Shown piece by piece: positions 55,118 to 64,000 of a stretch of DNA of 64,000 nucleotides (position 1 is its first letter; every line of letters begins with the position of its first letter). The DNA comes from Gnetum montanum. Taxonomy: Eukaryota; Streptophyta; Gnetopsida; Gnetales; Gnetaceae. The notes beneath the pieces were generated by a model. The model ran no database searches. It saw only the letters and a list, made by a program, of their open reading frames with translations, and was not told the origin of the DNA. The stretch covers positions 16,064 to 80,063 of the forward strand of contig MNCI01006676.1 of the NCBI GenBank assembly GCA_015680685.1, read 5' to 3'. A program made the translations under genes and the position numbers.

Positions 55118-57970
55118 ATGGATCCTGCTGCTATTAATCTCAATAGAGAAGGCGAAGAACACTCTCTTCAAGATCAGCAACAACAATCACCTATTGCAAC
55201 CAGTAATACAATTCATGGAGGTCATGGCAGTGGGCATGTGTGTGGGCATGGCCAAAGAAGAGGATGACCACGAATTATAGAAATTAAAAATCCAGAATCG
55301 ATGACTGCAGAGGAGAGAAGATGATTTCTAAAATGAGAAGAAAAATGACGTGAACGAGAACGAGAACTAATTCTACGAAATTCAAGAGTGTAATTTATAC
55401 ATTTTTTAATATTTCAAAACAAATATTTATCATAGGGAAATCTTCTTATTTTATTTACATACTTACATTGCATATATTATTTTAGGTTATGTCAACTTCA
55501 AATCCAATGCAATGATCCACATTATTGATACTAATAATGTAAATAATCAAGAAGAAATGCAGGTTGGTGTTTGCCCATACTCAAGTTGGTAAATAGTTTA
55601 ATTCAATTTTTAGTTCTATACTCAAGTTGGTAAATAGTTTAATTCAATTTTTAGTTTAAATTTTGAAACATTTTTTTGCAGAACATTAGAAATGCATCTG
55701 TGCCTGTTAATCAAGTAACATCTATTTCAAAAATCACTCACGAAGAAGAACAACAATTGCAAGAAGATCAAGAACAACTACATTATAATGAGAGTGAGCA
55801 CTGAAAGAGGCAACGTCGACAAGAAGAAAATTTATTTCATCGAATAAATAAAGCTACATATGTTGCTAGTGCACCAACAATAGAAATGCCTCCTTCAGAA
55901 CCTATTCAGTCTTTTCCAAGATTGCAAAAGGCAAGTACAGAAATTGCTCAAGCAATACATAATTTTAATACTGCAGTTAGAAGTTTTGCAAATCCACGTT
56001 CCTGCAATGTATGCAACGAAATGTTTCTTAGCATATTATTGGATTTAACTAGAAGTAGAGGACCCACATGTAATAGGTGCATTAAAGAAAAGAAACATAA
56101 TATTCTTGAGAGTTTTGGTTGTGAAATCAAACGATTTTCTGTTGAAAATAACATGGATCCTAGTATCCGATCACCTATCCTAGGTTGTTTAATTGAGGTT
56201 GAAGAAATGTTAATTGCAAAAATCAATCCCATTTTACAAGTTACACATGTAGTTGGTGGACAGTTCAAGTATAAAGGTCACACAATTAGCTTTGCTCAGG
56301 ATGTCACACAGATTACTAAAAGGCTTCCTCTTAGAATTAAAGACATCCCTTTCTTGATATTGAAAAGAGTAGATCAAATGGGCACCGAGTATAATTTCAT
56401 TGTCAACAAGAGACGAGTTTATGAAGCTTTGATTTTTAAAAAGGCAAATGATCCATACTATTGAGATGTCATGATCGATATGCATGCATTAGATGATGTT
56501 AACATCTTTCATAGCATTCCTTATATTCCATTGTCAGAAAAGGATGGAGAAATGAGATTGCAATTTCAAGGTCCTTTACTTCAGACAGATGATGAAAACA
56601 TTATCAGTCACACATCATCAATTGCACAATGTGTTGGAATTGTAAGAAAGAAAATTGATTGGATAAGAGCATGGATGCATAATCCATCATTGCAGGATTC
56701 AGATGTTGCTCAGTGGCCTTCCATGTCTGATTCTCCTATTAATGAGTTTAACATGATGGAGTTGTTTATGATGGCATTTCCAAGTCTTTTTCTTGAAGGA
56801 AAATGCGATTTTCTTGAGTGTAAAGCTAAAGATGTAAAATTGCATGAATATGCAAAACATCTTATTTGCCACAAAGATGGTAGATTTGGATGTCGCAAGT
56901 GATTCAGGTAAATAGTAATTCTCTATTTGTTTGTTATCATCATTATTCATAAATTTTTTTATGACATTTAAGCAACAATGTGTCATTTATTTGTAGGTAT
57001 TATATCTATAATATCATTAGAAGGAGACAGGCAATGGAATCTACCGCTGTATTTTTTTAAAAAAATATTGTTGATGCACCCATAACTATTGAAGGACTAC
57101 GAGAACAATTGAATAATGCTCCATCACATGTCATTGTTGATAATTTAATGTGATATGGTACATCCATTCGTGGTACATCATCTTATTAGAGAAAATGTAA
57201 AGCAGAGCTAACTAACATGGTGAATCAATTGGGAACACCTACTATCTTTTTTACTCTAAGTGCGACAGATCTCTATTGGCCTAAGTTGCATAATCTAATA
57301 GAAGGAGATCCACCTAAGAACTCATCTAAACTCAAACGTTGCAGGCAAAGTAATAGAAAATCCGCATATAGTTGTAGAGTTCGTGCATCATCTTCACATT
57401 GTCTTTTTTAAAACAGTTTTGACGAATGAGTTCCATGTTGTTGACTATTGGACACGATATGAGTGGCAACATCACGGATCTCCACATGTGCATGGTTTCC
57501 TATGAATACAATGTGCTCCAAAGGTAGATGAGCTCGACCATAATGATCCTCACGTCATATGTAGGGCAAAGGAATTTTTTGATTCAATTACAAATGCATA
57601 GAATCCAAGATTTACAGCAAATGGACATCCAAATAATGTAAGTTCTTATTTATCTTTTCTATTCTTTACACAAAGTTTTTTTTGCTGATATTGCTTAGAA
57701 TATAGAGATATTAATTTCTCCATTGTTACTTCTTTCAATTTGTCTTCTCACTTAGGCTTTACGTGTAAATATGTTACGTCATCCATGTGAGTTGACTGCT
57801 GAACAACTACAATGTATGGATCTGAAAACTGATTATGCTGATTTGGTCAATGCTGTTCAAAGACATACTGTATGCAAACCTGGTGCATGCTTACGAAAAC
57901 GTAATGACAAAGAAGTTTGTAGTTCATCCTTCTTTTCCTGTGCAAAGATACAGAAAGATTTTAGATGCTA
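55118..57970 (+). mobile_element. Helitron relic (Rep/helicase gene, N-terminal half)
   Basis: Plus-strand transposase of Helitron type with introns: exon from ATG 55118 (MDPAAINLNREGEEHSLQD), about 55486-55562, 55682-56907, 56997-57637 and 57756-57970. Seen in order: C-x2-C pair NVCNEMF and TCNRC, GQFKYKGHTISFAQDV with LPLRIKDIPFLILKR and VYEALIFKKANDPYY (DUF6570-type), FMMAFPSLFLEGKCDFLE, then the Helitron N-terminal Rep domain with YEWQHHGSPHVHGF, whose HVH at 57485-57493 is the HUH motif, and NAVQRHTVCKPGACLRKR. Intron ends 56908-56996 and 57638-57755 are GT-AG and restore the frame. At least six stops. The catalytic Tyr region and SF1 helicase are absent after 57970. Confidence 0.8.
55886..56464 (+). 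pseudogene. Helitron gene, DUF6570-like segment
   Basis: 192 open codons from MPPSEPIQSF to ANDPYY. Cys pairs at NVCNEMF and PTCNRC suggest a zinc site; GHTISFAQDVTQITKRLP is the family signature. A single TGA separates it from the next open block (56471-56902). Confidence 0.78.
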
Positions 57971-58685
57971 AACATCTCTATAGTAGAATTGCACAGGAAG
58001 TTTGTTTTGCGCAATTGGAGGATTAGACATATTGAGTTCACAGTTATCGTTGTATTTTGCCTTTTGCTCAATGCTATTATATAGCTCTGTAATGTTTGTT
58101 GCAATAATTGTGCAATGTATTCCTTTATCAACATATACAAAATATATAAAATTTTATTTTAACCAATTTATGTTTACTAGTATATATTATTTGGAATGCA
58201 AATAGTGATGATAACTTAAAAAATAAAAAAATAATTAAATTCTACTCATAGCCCACGAAACCACTCCATAAGAGAACTTACAGGTCTAACGTTTGTTGCA
58301 TTATTTGGAGTCAAAACCATTGATTCTTTAAAGATTCATCCTCATTTCTGTGCAAAGATACAAAAAGATTTCAGATGCTAAACATCTCCAAAGTAGAATT
58401 GCATAGAAAGTTTGTTTTGCGCAATTGGAAGATTAGACATATTGAGTTCACATTTATCGTTATATCTTGCCTTTTGCTCAATGCTATTATATAGCTCGGT
58501 AATGTTTATTGCAATAATTGTGCAATGTATTCCTTCATCAATATATACGAAATATATAAACTTTTATTTTAACCAATTTATGTTTACTAATATATATTAT
58601 TTGGAATGTAAATAGTGATGATAACTTTAAAAATAAAAAAAATAATTAAATTCTACTTATAGCCCACAGAACTGCTCCACTAGCT
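57925..58685. repeat. 410-base tandem duplication after the Helitron
   Basis: TGTGCAAAGATACAGAAAG (57939) and TGTGCAAAGATACAAAAAG (58349) lead two long units which share TTTGTTTTGCGCAATTGG, GCAATAATTGTGCAATGT, and CCAATTTATGTTTACTA. The first unit starts inside the last Helitron exon. Confidence 0.88.
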
Positions 58686-59107
58686 TAGATATATATATTT
58701 ATAAATTGGTCGAGATGATTTAAAAAAAATGATGTTAACGAAGCCCGACTACTGGACAAGGTAACAAGATAACTAAAAACAGAATCACTCATCCCTCCTC
58801 TGTTTCTCTACCACTTACCCAATTTAGTTTTACCCTCTCGATCAAGTTTTCTCTTTCTTTCTTTGTTCATGGCGTTTTTGAGCATTATTTATGCAAGCGA
58901 TTTATTTCTCAAAAATGCCATGAACAAACAAAGAAAGAGCATACATGACCGAGAGAGGAAAACTAAATTGGGTAAGTGGTAGAGAAACAGAGGAGGGATG
59001 AGTGATTCCATTTTTAGTTATCTTGTTACCTCGTCTAGTAGTCAGGCTTCGTTAACATCATTTTTTGAAAATCATCTCTGCCAATTTTTATATATATATA
59101 AGCTAGT
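58679..59107. repeat. 429-base palindrome (foldback or MITE-like)
   Basis: Left arm 58679-58882, right arm 58908-59107, loop of about 25 bases. Arms match at roughly 90% by eye. Landmarks: ACTAGCTTA at the left tip and TAAGCTAGT at the right tip; GATGTTAACGAAGCC against GGCTTCGTTAACATC; ATCACTCATCCCTCCTCTG against CAGAGGAGGGATGAGTGAT; TTTTTGAG against CTCAAAAA at the loop. No protein, no obvious long target duplication. Confidence 0.9.
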
Positions 59108-59304
59108 ATTTTTATTTCCTCATACTCAACAAACATATATGAATCTCACGTTCATAATTGCAAGTAAAACTATATAGTTCTCTATTATCAAGCAAGATGG
59201 GAAAGTTTCCATGGGAGTTGTTCAACATTCTCCAACAATTGCATAAATAAGAGTGGAAGCAACAAGAAATATGAGATAAGAATAAGATTGAATAAGATAT
59301 TATG

Positions 59305-59375
59305 GTTGGTACTCCAAGTAGGATTTGAACCGACTAAAATCATTTAACACCTTGTTAAGCTATTAGGGAACAAGG
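59305..59375 (-). mobile_element. tRNA-derived SINE-like head
   Basis: Minus strand: CTAATAGCTTAACAAGGTG (box A region) and CGGTTCAAATCC (box B, good match). No element end was identified. Confidence 0.5.
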
Positions 59376-59589
59376 GAAAAGGCAAGATGATTTTTTTGTC
59401 AACTAACATAGAATTCCTTTCTAGCCCTTTGAAGACCATATTCTTTTTGTTTGATATATATATCTATATATTGAGGAAGAGACAAAAAGGTAGTTGTATG
59501 GTAGCCATGGCACATTTGAAAACCATATACAAAGTGGATACATAGACAAGAATATAGGTAATCCTGAAATAATTGTAATATAGGTACAT

Positions 59590-59700
59590 TGCAAGATATA
59601 TAGTTCATTTAGAACTTTATAACTCAACATTGCCTACCAAAATCAAACCCATGACTTGAAACTTTCAAATCAAGGGTCTTACTACTAGGCTAACACTTCA
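59590..59700 (-). mobile_element. tRNA-derived SINE, family 2, minus copy
   Basis: Minus strand begins GTTAGCCTAGTAGTAAGACC, has GGGTTTGATTTTGGTAGGC and ends ATAAAGTTCTAAATGAACTA. Colinear with the plus copy at 60201. Confidence 0.65.
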
Positions 59701-60049
59701 TTATTTTGATTCTTAACATAATTATATTTTTAGGGTCTAACATCTCCTACCTTGAATCTTTTTGCTATTTTAAGTTCAATCATAGATGTTGAAAATGATG
59801 TACATGTTAGGATCGAGAACATCCTTTCTACTAACAATTAGTTTTCCTATCTTGAGTTTTCAAAGTATCAATCATAAGGTTGTACACTTGAGTAGACATC
59901 CATAAAATTAGAAAGATATTTCTTTACATATTTTTATGTCTTCTAATCAATGTTAAACATGTGATGTGCTTTGAATTTTTTGCTTAATATTAATATTATG
60001 TTTAGGATCTAACATCCCCCTCCCTTTTCTTACCCAAAAGGCTAGTGAT

Positions 60050-60175
60050 AAGTGGCTAAGTAGTTAGCTCATTATCTTATTAGGCAACTAGTTGAATCCA
60101 CACTTGAGACATCATAATATTCCTCTATACTTCTATTAATGTATCATGTTAGCTATGTGTCTTGGGATATAATTA
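60050..60175 (+). mobile_element. tRNA-derived SINE, family 2-like, diverged copy
   Basis: GTGGCTAAGTAGTTAGCTC (box A-like), AGTTGAATCC (box B), then the tail TTCTATTAATGTATCATG with AGCTATGTGTCTTGGG, which resembles the end of the copy at 60201. Confidence 0.5.
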
Positions 60176-60200
60176 TAATATTTATTTGCCTATTAACAAT

Positions 60201-60315
60201 GAGAGGTTAGCCTAGTAGTAAGACTCTTGATTTTGAAACTCTAAATTATGGGTTTGATTTTGATGGGTAATACTAATTTATAAAGTTCTAATTTGACTAT
60301 ATGTCTTGGGGTTAA
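60201..60315 (+). mobile_element. tRNA-derived SINE, family 2, plus copy
   Basis: GGTTAGCCTAGTAGTAAGAC (box A), GGGTTTGATTTTGATGGG (box B), TATAAAGTTCTAATTTGACT and TATGTCTTGGGG. Inverted relative to the copy at 59590, about 500 bases away. Confidence 0.65.
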
Positions 60316-60424
60316 ATATTGTTAAAAAAATTATTTTGACTTACAACACCTCCACCACGACTTCCCTCAAACCTAACACACCCCTTGAACCCTTGGCTAT
60401 AAAAATGGAGACTTGGTAAAGCAT

Positions 60425-60680
60425 CCTAGAATTGATGGGGTTTAGGATTATTATAAGTAAAATAGAATACATGGAGGACATTTTTAGAGGAATATCAAGT
60501 TACTTAATATAAGCAATATAGATAGTTGAGATCACTTGTTCAAATAGACAATGAAATTAACAATAATGTTACAAATAGAATTGAGGAAATATAGATGAAA
60601 TGATAATAAGTTGGTTATAGAGAGTATACCTTGTTGATGGTCCAAAGGTTACTTTCCATCTATAATAAGGGTCGGAAGGA
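60425..60680 (+). mobile_element. RTE-clade LINE relic, short
   Basis: GFRIIISKIEYMED at about 60440-60480 matches the RTE words RLSRSKTEYMEC. The following sequence parallels 63640-63850 but is too decayed for a clear frame. Confidence 0.5.
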
Positions 60681-61153
60681 GTTTGGAGATCCTTATGGAT
60701 TTCATGCTATCTTAACCATCACACTAAACAACTACATGACCCTGATTCTTTGTGTACTGCATCATAAGGATATATAGGATTATTGGGAAGGCTTTGCCTC
60801 TCTAGCTTAGGCCACCACCCTTCTTGATGAAGTTGGGCTTAAGGCTAGATGCATTAGAGTAAGGATGTAACTTAGCTCTATTAAGAGAATGATGTCTCTT
60901 ATGTGACAACTTGTATTAGCTATGATCATTCATGTGTGCACATCTCATTGGTCTTGTCACTTATATGATTACTTAAGATGTACTCACTATAGTTCTAACC
61001 GTTGCACTAACATGTTATATGCACTAATGATGTGCTTGCATGTGTTGTGATCATTGAGGTGTAATCCATCTTGGATCTACTTTGAAACACTTTGCTACCT
61101 TGGAATTAAGGATGATGCTAAGTTGTGTTTCTTTAGAGTAGTTTTGTTACACT
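60681..61153 (+). mobile_element. possible 5' LTR region of the gypsy relic
   Basis: The sequence before the primer-binding site should contain the 5' LTR. It ends GTTACACT just before TGGTATC. I could not find its start, and no second LTR is in the window. Confidence 0.3.
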
Positions 61154-62420
61154 TGGTATCAAAGCCAAGGTTGTGAATCATGATTCATTACATATGGTTA
61201 GTATTTTTGGCTTGTGGTTTGTGTGGATAGTTGTTGCTACAAAAGAAAGGAAGAAGATTACCAAAAATCCTAATGTTGTTTCTCCTAGTTCTAACTTGCA
61301 CAATGGGCCAATTAGAGATGACAATCAAGACAATCATATGCACAAGGGTGTACAACGATGTTAACATACATGAGGAAGTGCACAAGGACAAGGATGTGAA
61401 AATGAGTGGTGAGAGGTATATTGATGAATCCCTCAAAAAGAGGCAAAAATTGTAGAATTAGTTGTTACAAGTAAATAGCATAATCATGCACCATCTACCT
61501 ATAGCAAAAAAGGCTCAAATGATCCAAGCCTTGGCTAATCCCATGGAAGTTTATTTCCTGCTAGAGTTGGGCTTTGACATTAAACCTAAACTTGCTCTTA
61601 CCTAAAAATTTATGATAAGGAATTGGGTAAAGCATCTTGAGGATATTATTGATGATCTTCAACTTACTATTTAGGAGCTCCGAGATGAAGGGAAATAGTT
61701 GAGATTATTGGTAGACATCCAACAAATATTGGTTGAAAGTCAACAAAATGAGATTAAGGGCTTGAAAAAGCAATTGGTTGTGCAAGTAACAACATTGGCA
61801 TTAGGACTGTGTTGGTTGATTCTCAAGTTTTGAGTAAAGGAGCCAATAATTTATAAGCATAATAGAGAAAATTTAGTTATTGATGCTTTCCTCTTTAATA
61901 TAGAAGCATGCTTGGAAATGTGTGAGTACAACAATAGCAAAAACTTGGTGGCTTGGAATTCTCTAAGAAGAAAAAGCTAGAATAGGCAAACCCATAAGAA
62001 CATCAATTCAAAGAGGCATTGATTGAAAACTTCCATCCATGCACTTTCATTAACAAAGCCTAGGTGAAGTTAGAAGAGATCTAGCACATTGAAGATTTGG
62101 AGGAATATATTTAGGAGTACCAAAATCTTATCATACAAATCTTGAATATCAATGAGGTTAACAAATACATATATTTGATTAGCAATCTCAAATCTTAAGT
62201 TTAACATGAGCTTAAAACTTGAAAAATCATAGGATATAGAATGATGATCCAAGTTTTTGATAATTTCGTGGATTAAAAGATAGGACAAAAAAGATAAGTG
62301 TGTGGTGGAAAAACTATATAACAATAAGAAAGAGAGTAACAAGCCTTGGAGAGGGAATGGACAAAATAATTTTGGTGACTTTAAGAGCTCATGTGTTAAC
62401 CCTACACCACATAATCAATC
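61154..62420 (+). mobile_element. Ty3/gypsy-type relic: primer-binding site and gag
   Basis: TGGTATCAAAGCC at 61154-61166 matches the plant initiator-Met tRNA primer site with one change. Downstream at 62046-62240 the plus frame reads VKLEEI-HIEDLEEYI, EYQNLIIQILNINEVNKY and SNLKS, with HELKT, the layout of a gag retrotransposon domain. Stops are frequent, several TAG standing where CAG or TGG is expected. No pol was found. Confidence 0.55.
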
Positions 62421-62887
62421 CTCTTATCTAGGTTATGGGAAACATCAAGCTCCTTAAGGATAAAATGAGTCTTAGAATAAAAGACAACATTTTGGAGGAT
62501 TTTCTTAATATCTTCCAAGGCATTGAAGGCTTAAAGTACTATGTCTATGTTGGGGACCATTCACTTGAGAATGTTATCAAAATTTTCAATTTAAAGATAA
62601 TGAAAGTGGTTAGGATGAGAATCATAGGTTGAATGCAACTAAGCATGAGCCTAATGCTCCATTGATGATTTTCAATGAGGATGAATAAAGAAAGAGATAA
62701 GGCTTTTGGGTTTCATCCAACAAGTATATGAGAGCTTGGCCACCTTAGTGAAATGTAGAGGATCTAATGTTCAATTAGGGTAGTGTGTGTTAAGGAAAGT
62801 GGAATGTGGCTAGCCTGGTGCTGCCAATTCCTTCTTGGATTAATGCCTCTTTTGACCAAAAAATGTATACTAGATAAGTGTGTGAAG

Positions 62888-63060
62888 AGAGAGAAGTGGT
62901 AAAGTGACTTCTAGTAGGGTGCACATGTTTTTAATTATAGCTTCGAGTAGAAAGCACAAATTTCTATTGTAACTCAAAGTATGGAGCACATGTTCTTGAT
63001 TATGTCTTCAGGTGGAAAGTACACATTTCTATCATAACTTCAAGTAGGAAGCACATGTTT
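62888..63060. repeat. short tandem repeat, period 32-33
   Basis: GCACATG/GCACAAA-type unit starts at 62921, 62954, 62986, 63019 and 63051. Odd and even units resemble each other more, giving a 65-base higher-order unit (GCACATGTT-TTGATTATG against GCACAAATTTCTAT). Confidence 0.75.
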
Positions 63061-63129
63061 GGGGATGGAGGAATGAGTACCTTCAAATTTATACCCACTT
63101 GTATTACTACAATGTGTAGTGGAATGATG

Positions 63130-63380
63130 CACATTTCAGGCGAGTCTTACTCTAAGTTGAAAGGTTATCTTAGATGGTTTGATCAAGTGTTAAGAAGACT
63201 AGAGAATGCACTTATTAGAAGAGGTTGCTTTATTAAAGTTGAGAGGAGATAACAAACATGTAGATCTACGCATAGTTGGTTTGCAAGCATAAAGAAGAAT
63301 ATTCAAGTTTTTGATGTTAATACTTATTTGTCTCTTAACAAAATTCAATGGTAGAAAAGAATTCATATAGTTGATAAGGA
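63130..63380 (+). mobile_element. RTE-clade LINE relic, 3' end
   Basis: LRWFDQVLRRLENALIRRG (63165-63225 region) is the RTE word LRWFGHVxRRxxNAPVRR; SWFASIKKNIQVFDVNTY follows (about 63280-63330). Confidence 0.68.
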
Positions 63381-63469
63381 GATGTTAGAGTCCTAAAAAT
63401 GAATAATAATTTAAAAATTATATTTCATTAGATCATCAATATAGAAGATTAGAGAAAATCTAAAGAAAA

Positions 63470-64000
63470 GCTATTATTATGGATGAGCTAACCAAAGCTA
63501 TTCAAGATGATATCCCTTGGTGTATGCTCATTGCTAATAATATACCTTTCGTGGATGAATCCAAGAAAGTTCTAATTGTGAAAATGAAGACTTAAAGAAA
63601 CACCCTAGAATCAAAAGGTTGAGGATTAGTAAGAGTAAAATAGAATATATGGAGTACACTTTTAGTAAAAAAGTAAATAATGGAGAAACGAGAATAAGAA
63701 CCAAAAATTAAGAAGTTTTTCGATGTGAGTAATTTAGATCCTTAGTTCAAGGGTATGGTTAAATTAACAATAAGGTGATAAAAAAAATTGAAGTAGAATT
63801 GAGAAAATGATGGGAAACTAGTAGTGTACTTTATGATAGAAGAATCCCTACTAGGTTGAAGGCTAATTTTTATAAAATTTTTATTAGATTTGTAATCCTT
63901 TATGATGTGGAATTGTGACTCATTAAAAACCATTAGATGCAACATGTGCATATGGCAAAGATGTGTATGCTAAATGGATGTTGGATGTAACTAGAAAATA
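63470..64000 (+). mobile_element. RTE-clade LINE relic, RT palm to C-terminus, running off the right edge
   Basis: MDELTKAIQDDIPWCMLIAN with NIPFVDES (about 63480-63560) is the RTE palm site, with FADD changed to IANN. Then RISKSKIEYMEY (about 63625-63660), LYDRRIPTRLKANFYKIFIR (63830-63890), FVILYDVELWLIKN, and MCMLN at the right end. A separate copy from the tail at 63130 because its parts belong upstream of it. Confidence 0.72.

Noticed and set aside
58676-59110. CACTA transposon ends for the palindrome
   Set aside because: CACTA appears at the left tip only. The right tip reads TAAGCTAGTATT, and no 3-base target duplication is evident.

Overview
This is a plant nuclear window, most probably from a gymnosperm (conifer-like). 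I infer this from one plant-specific synaptotagmin gene stretched over about 49.6 kb by giant introns (about 5.1, 20.3, 16.2 and 3.7 kb), and from the dense, old, broken retroelements inside and around it. The species cannot be read from the sequence. A 160-base N gap (20045-20204) shows that this is a draft assembly.

The only host gene I can support is a synaptotagmin of the plant SYT1/2/3 type, closest by eye to SYT3. It has 12 exons on the + strand from ATG 3331 to TGA 52899. Joining them gives an uninterrupted 536-codon frame with an N-terminal membrane anchor, an SMP lipid-transfer domain, a C2A domain with all five expected acidic ligands, and a C2B domain without them. Eleven exon junctions can be placed: ten introns are GT-AG and intron 9 is GC-AG. 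A block of ACGT-core boxes lies 330-660 bases upstream of the start codon.

Layout: 1-1955, 5' half of an L1-like LINE (- strand). 1956-3330, upstream region with the putative promoter. 3331-9204, exons 1-4, with an animal-style non-LTR reverse transcriptase relic in intron 1. 9205-29474, intron 4: an RTE relic, three copies of a tRNA-derived SINE with target-site duplications, several tandem duplications, 12.5 kb of GC-rich minus-strand LINE copies (15331-27840) and a copia relic. 29475-29951, exons 5-7. 29952-46178, intron 7: more of the same LINE family (one copy with a clear target-site duplication), an RTE tail, two copies of a second plant L1 type, satellites and an LTR-like segment. 46179-52899, exons 8-12. 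53300-64000, downstream repeats: a 113-base minisatellite, a broken Helitron with introns and an HUH motif, a 429-base palindrome, tRNA-derived SINEs, a gypsy-type gag with primer-binding site, and RTE relics.

The most unusual items are (i) a LINE family whose ORF2 continues past the zinc-binding domain into a conserved C-terminal extension present in four copies, (ii) the SINE family whose three copies all keep target-site duplications, (iii) the long palindrome next to the Helitron relic, and (iv) the GC-AG intron in the synaptotagmin. No functional tRNA, rRNA or CRISPR array was seen.
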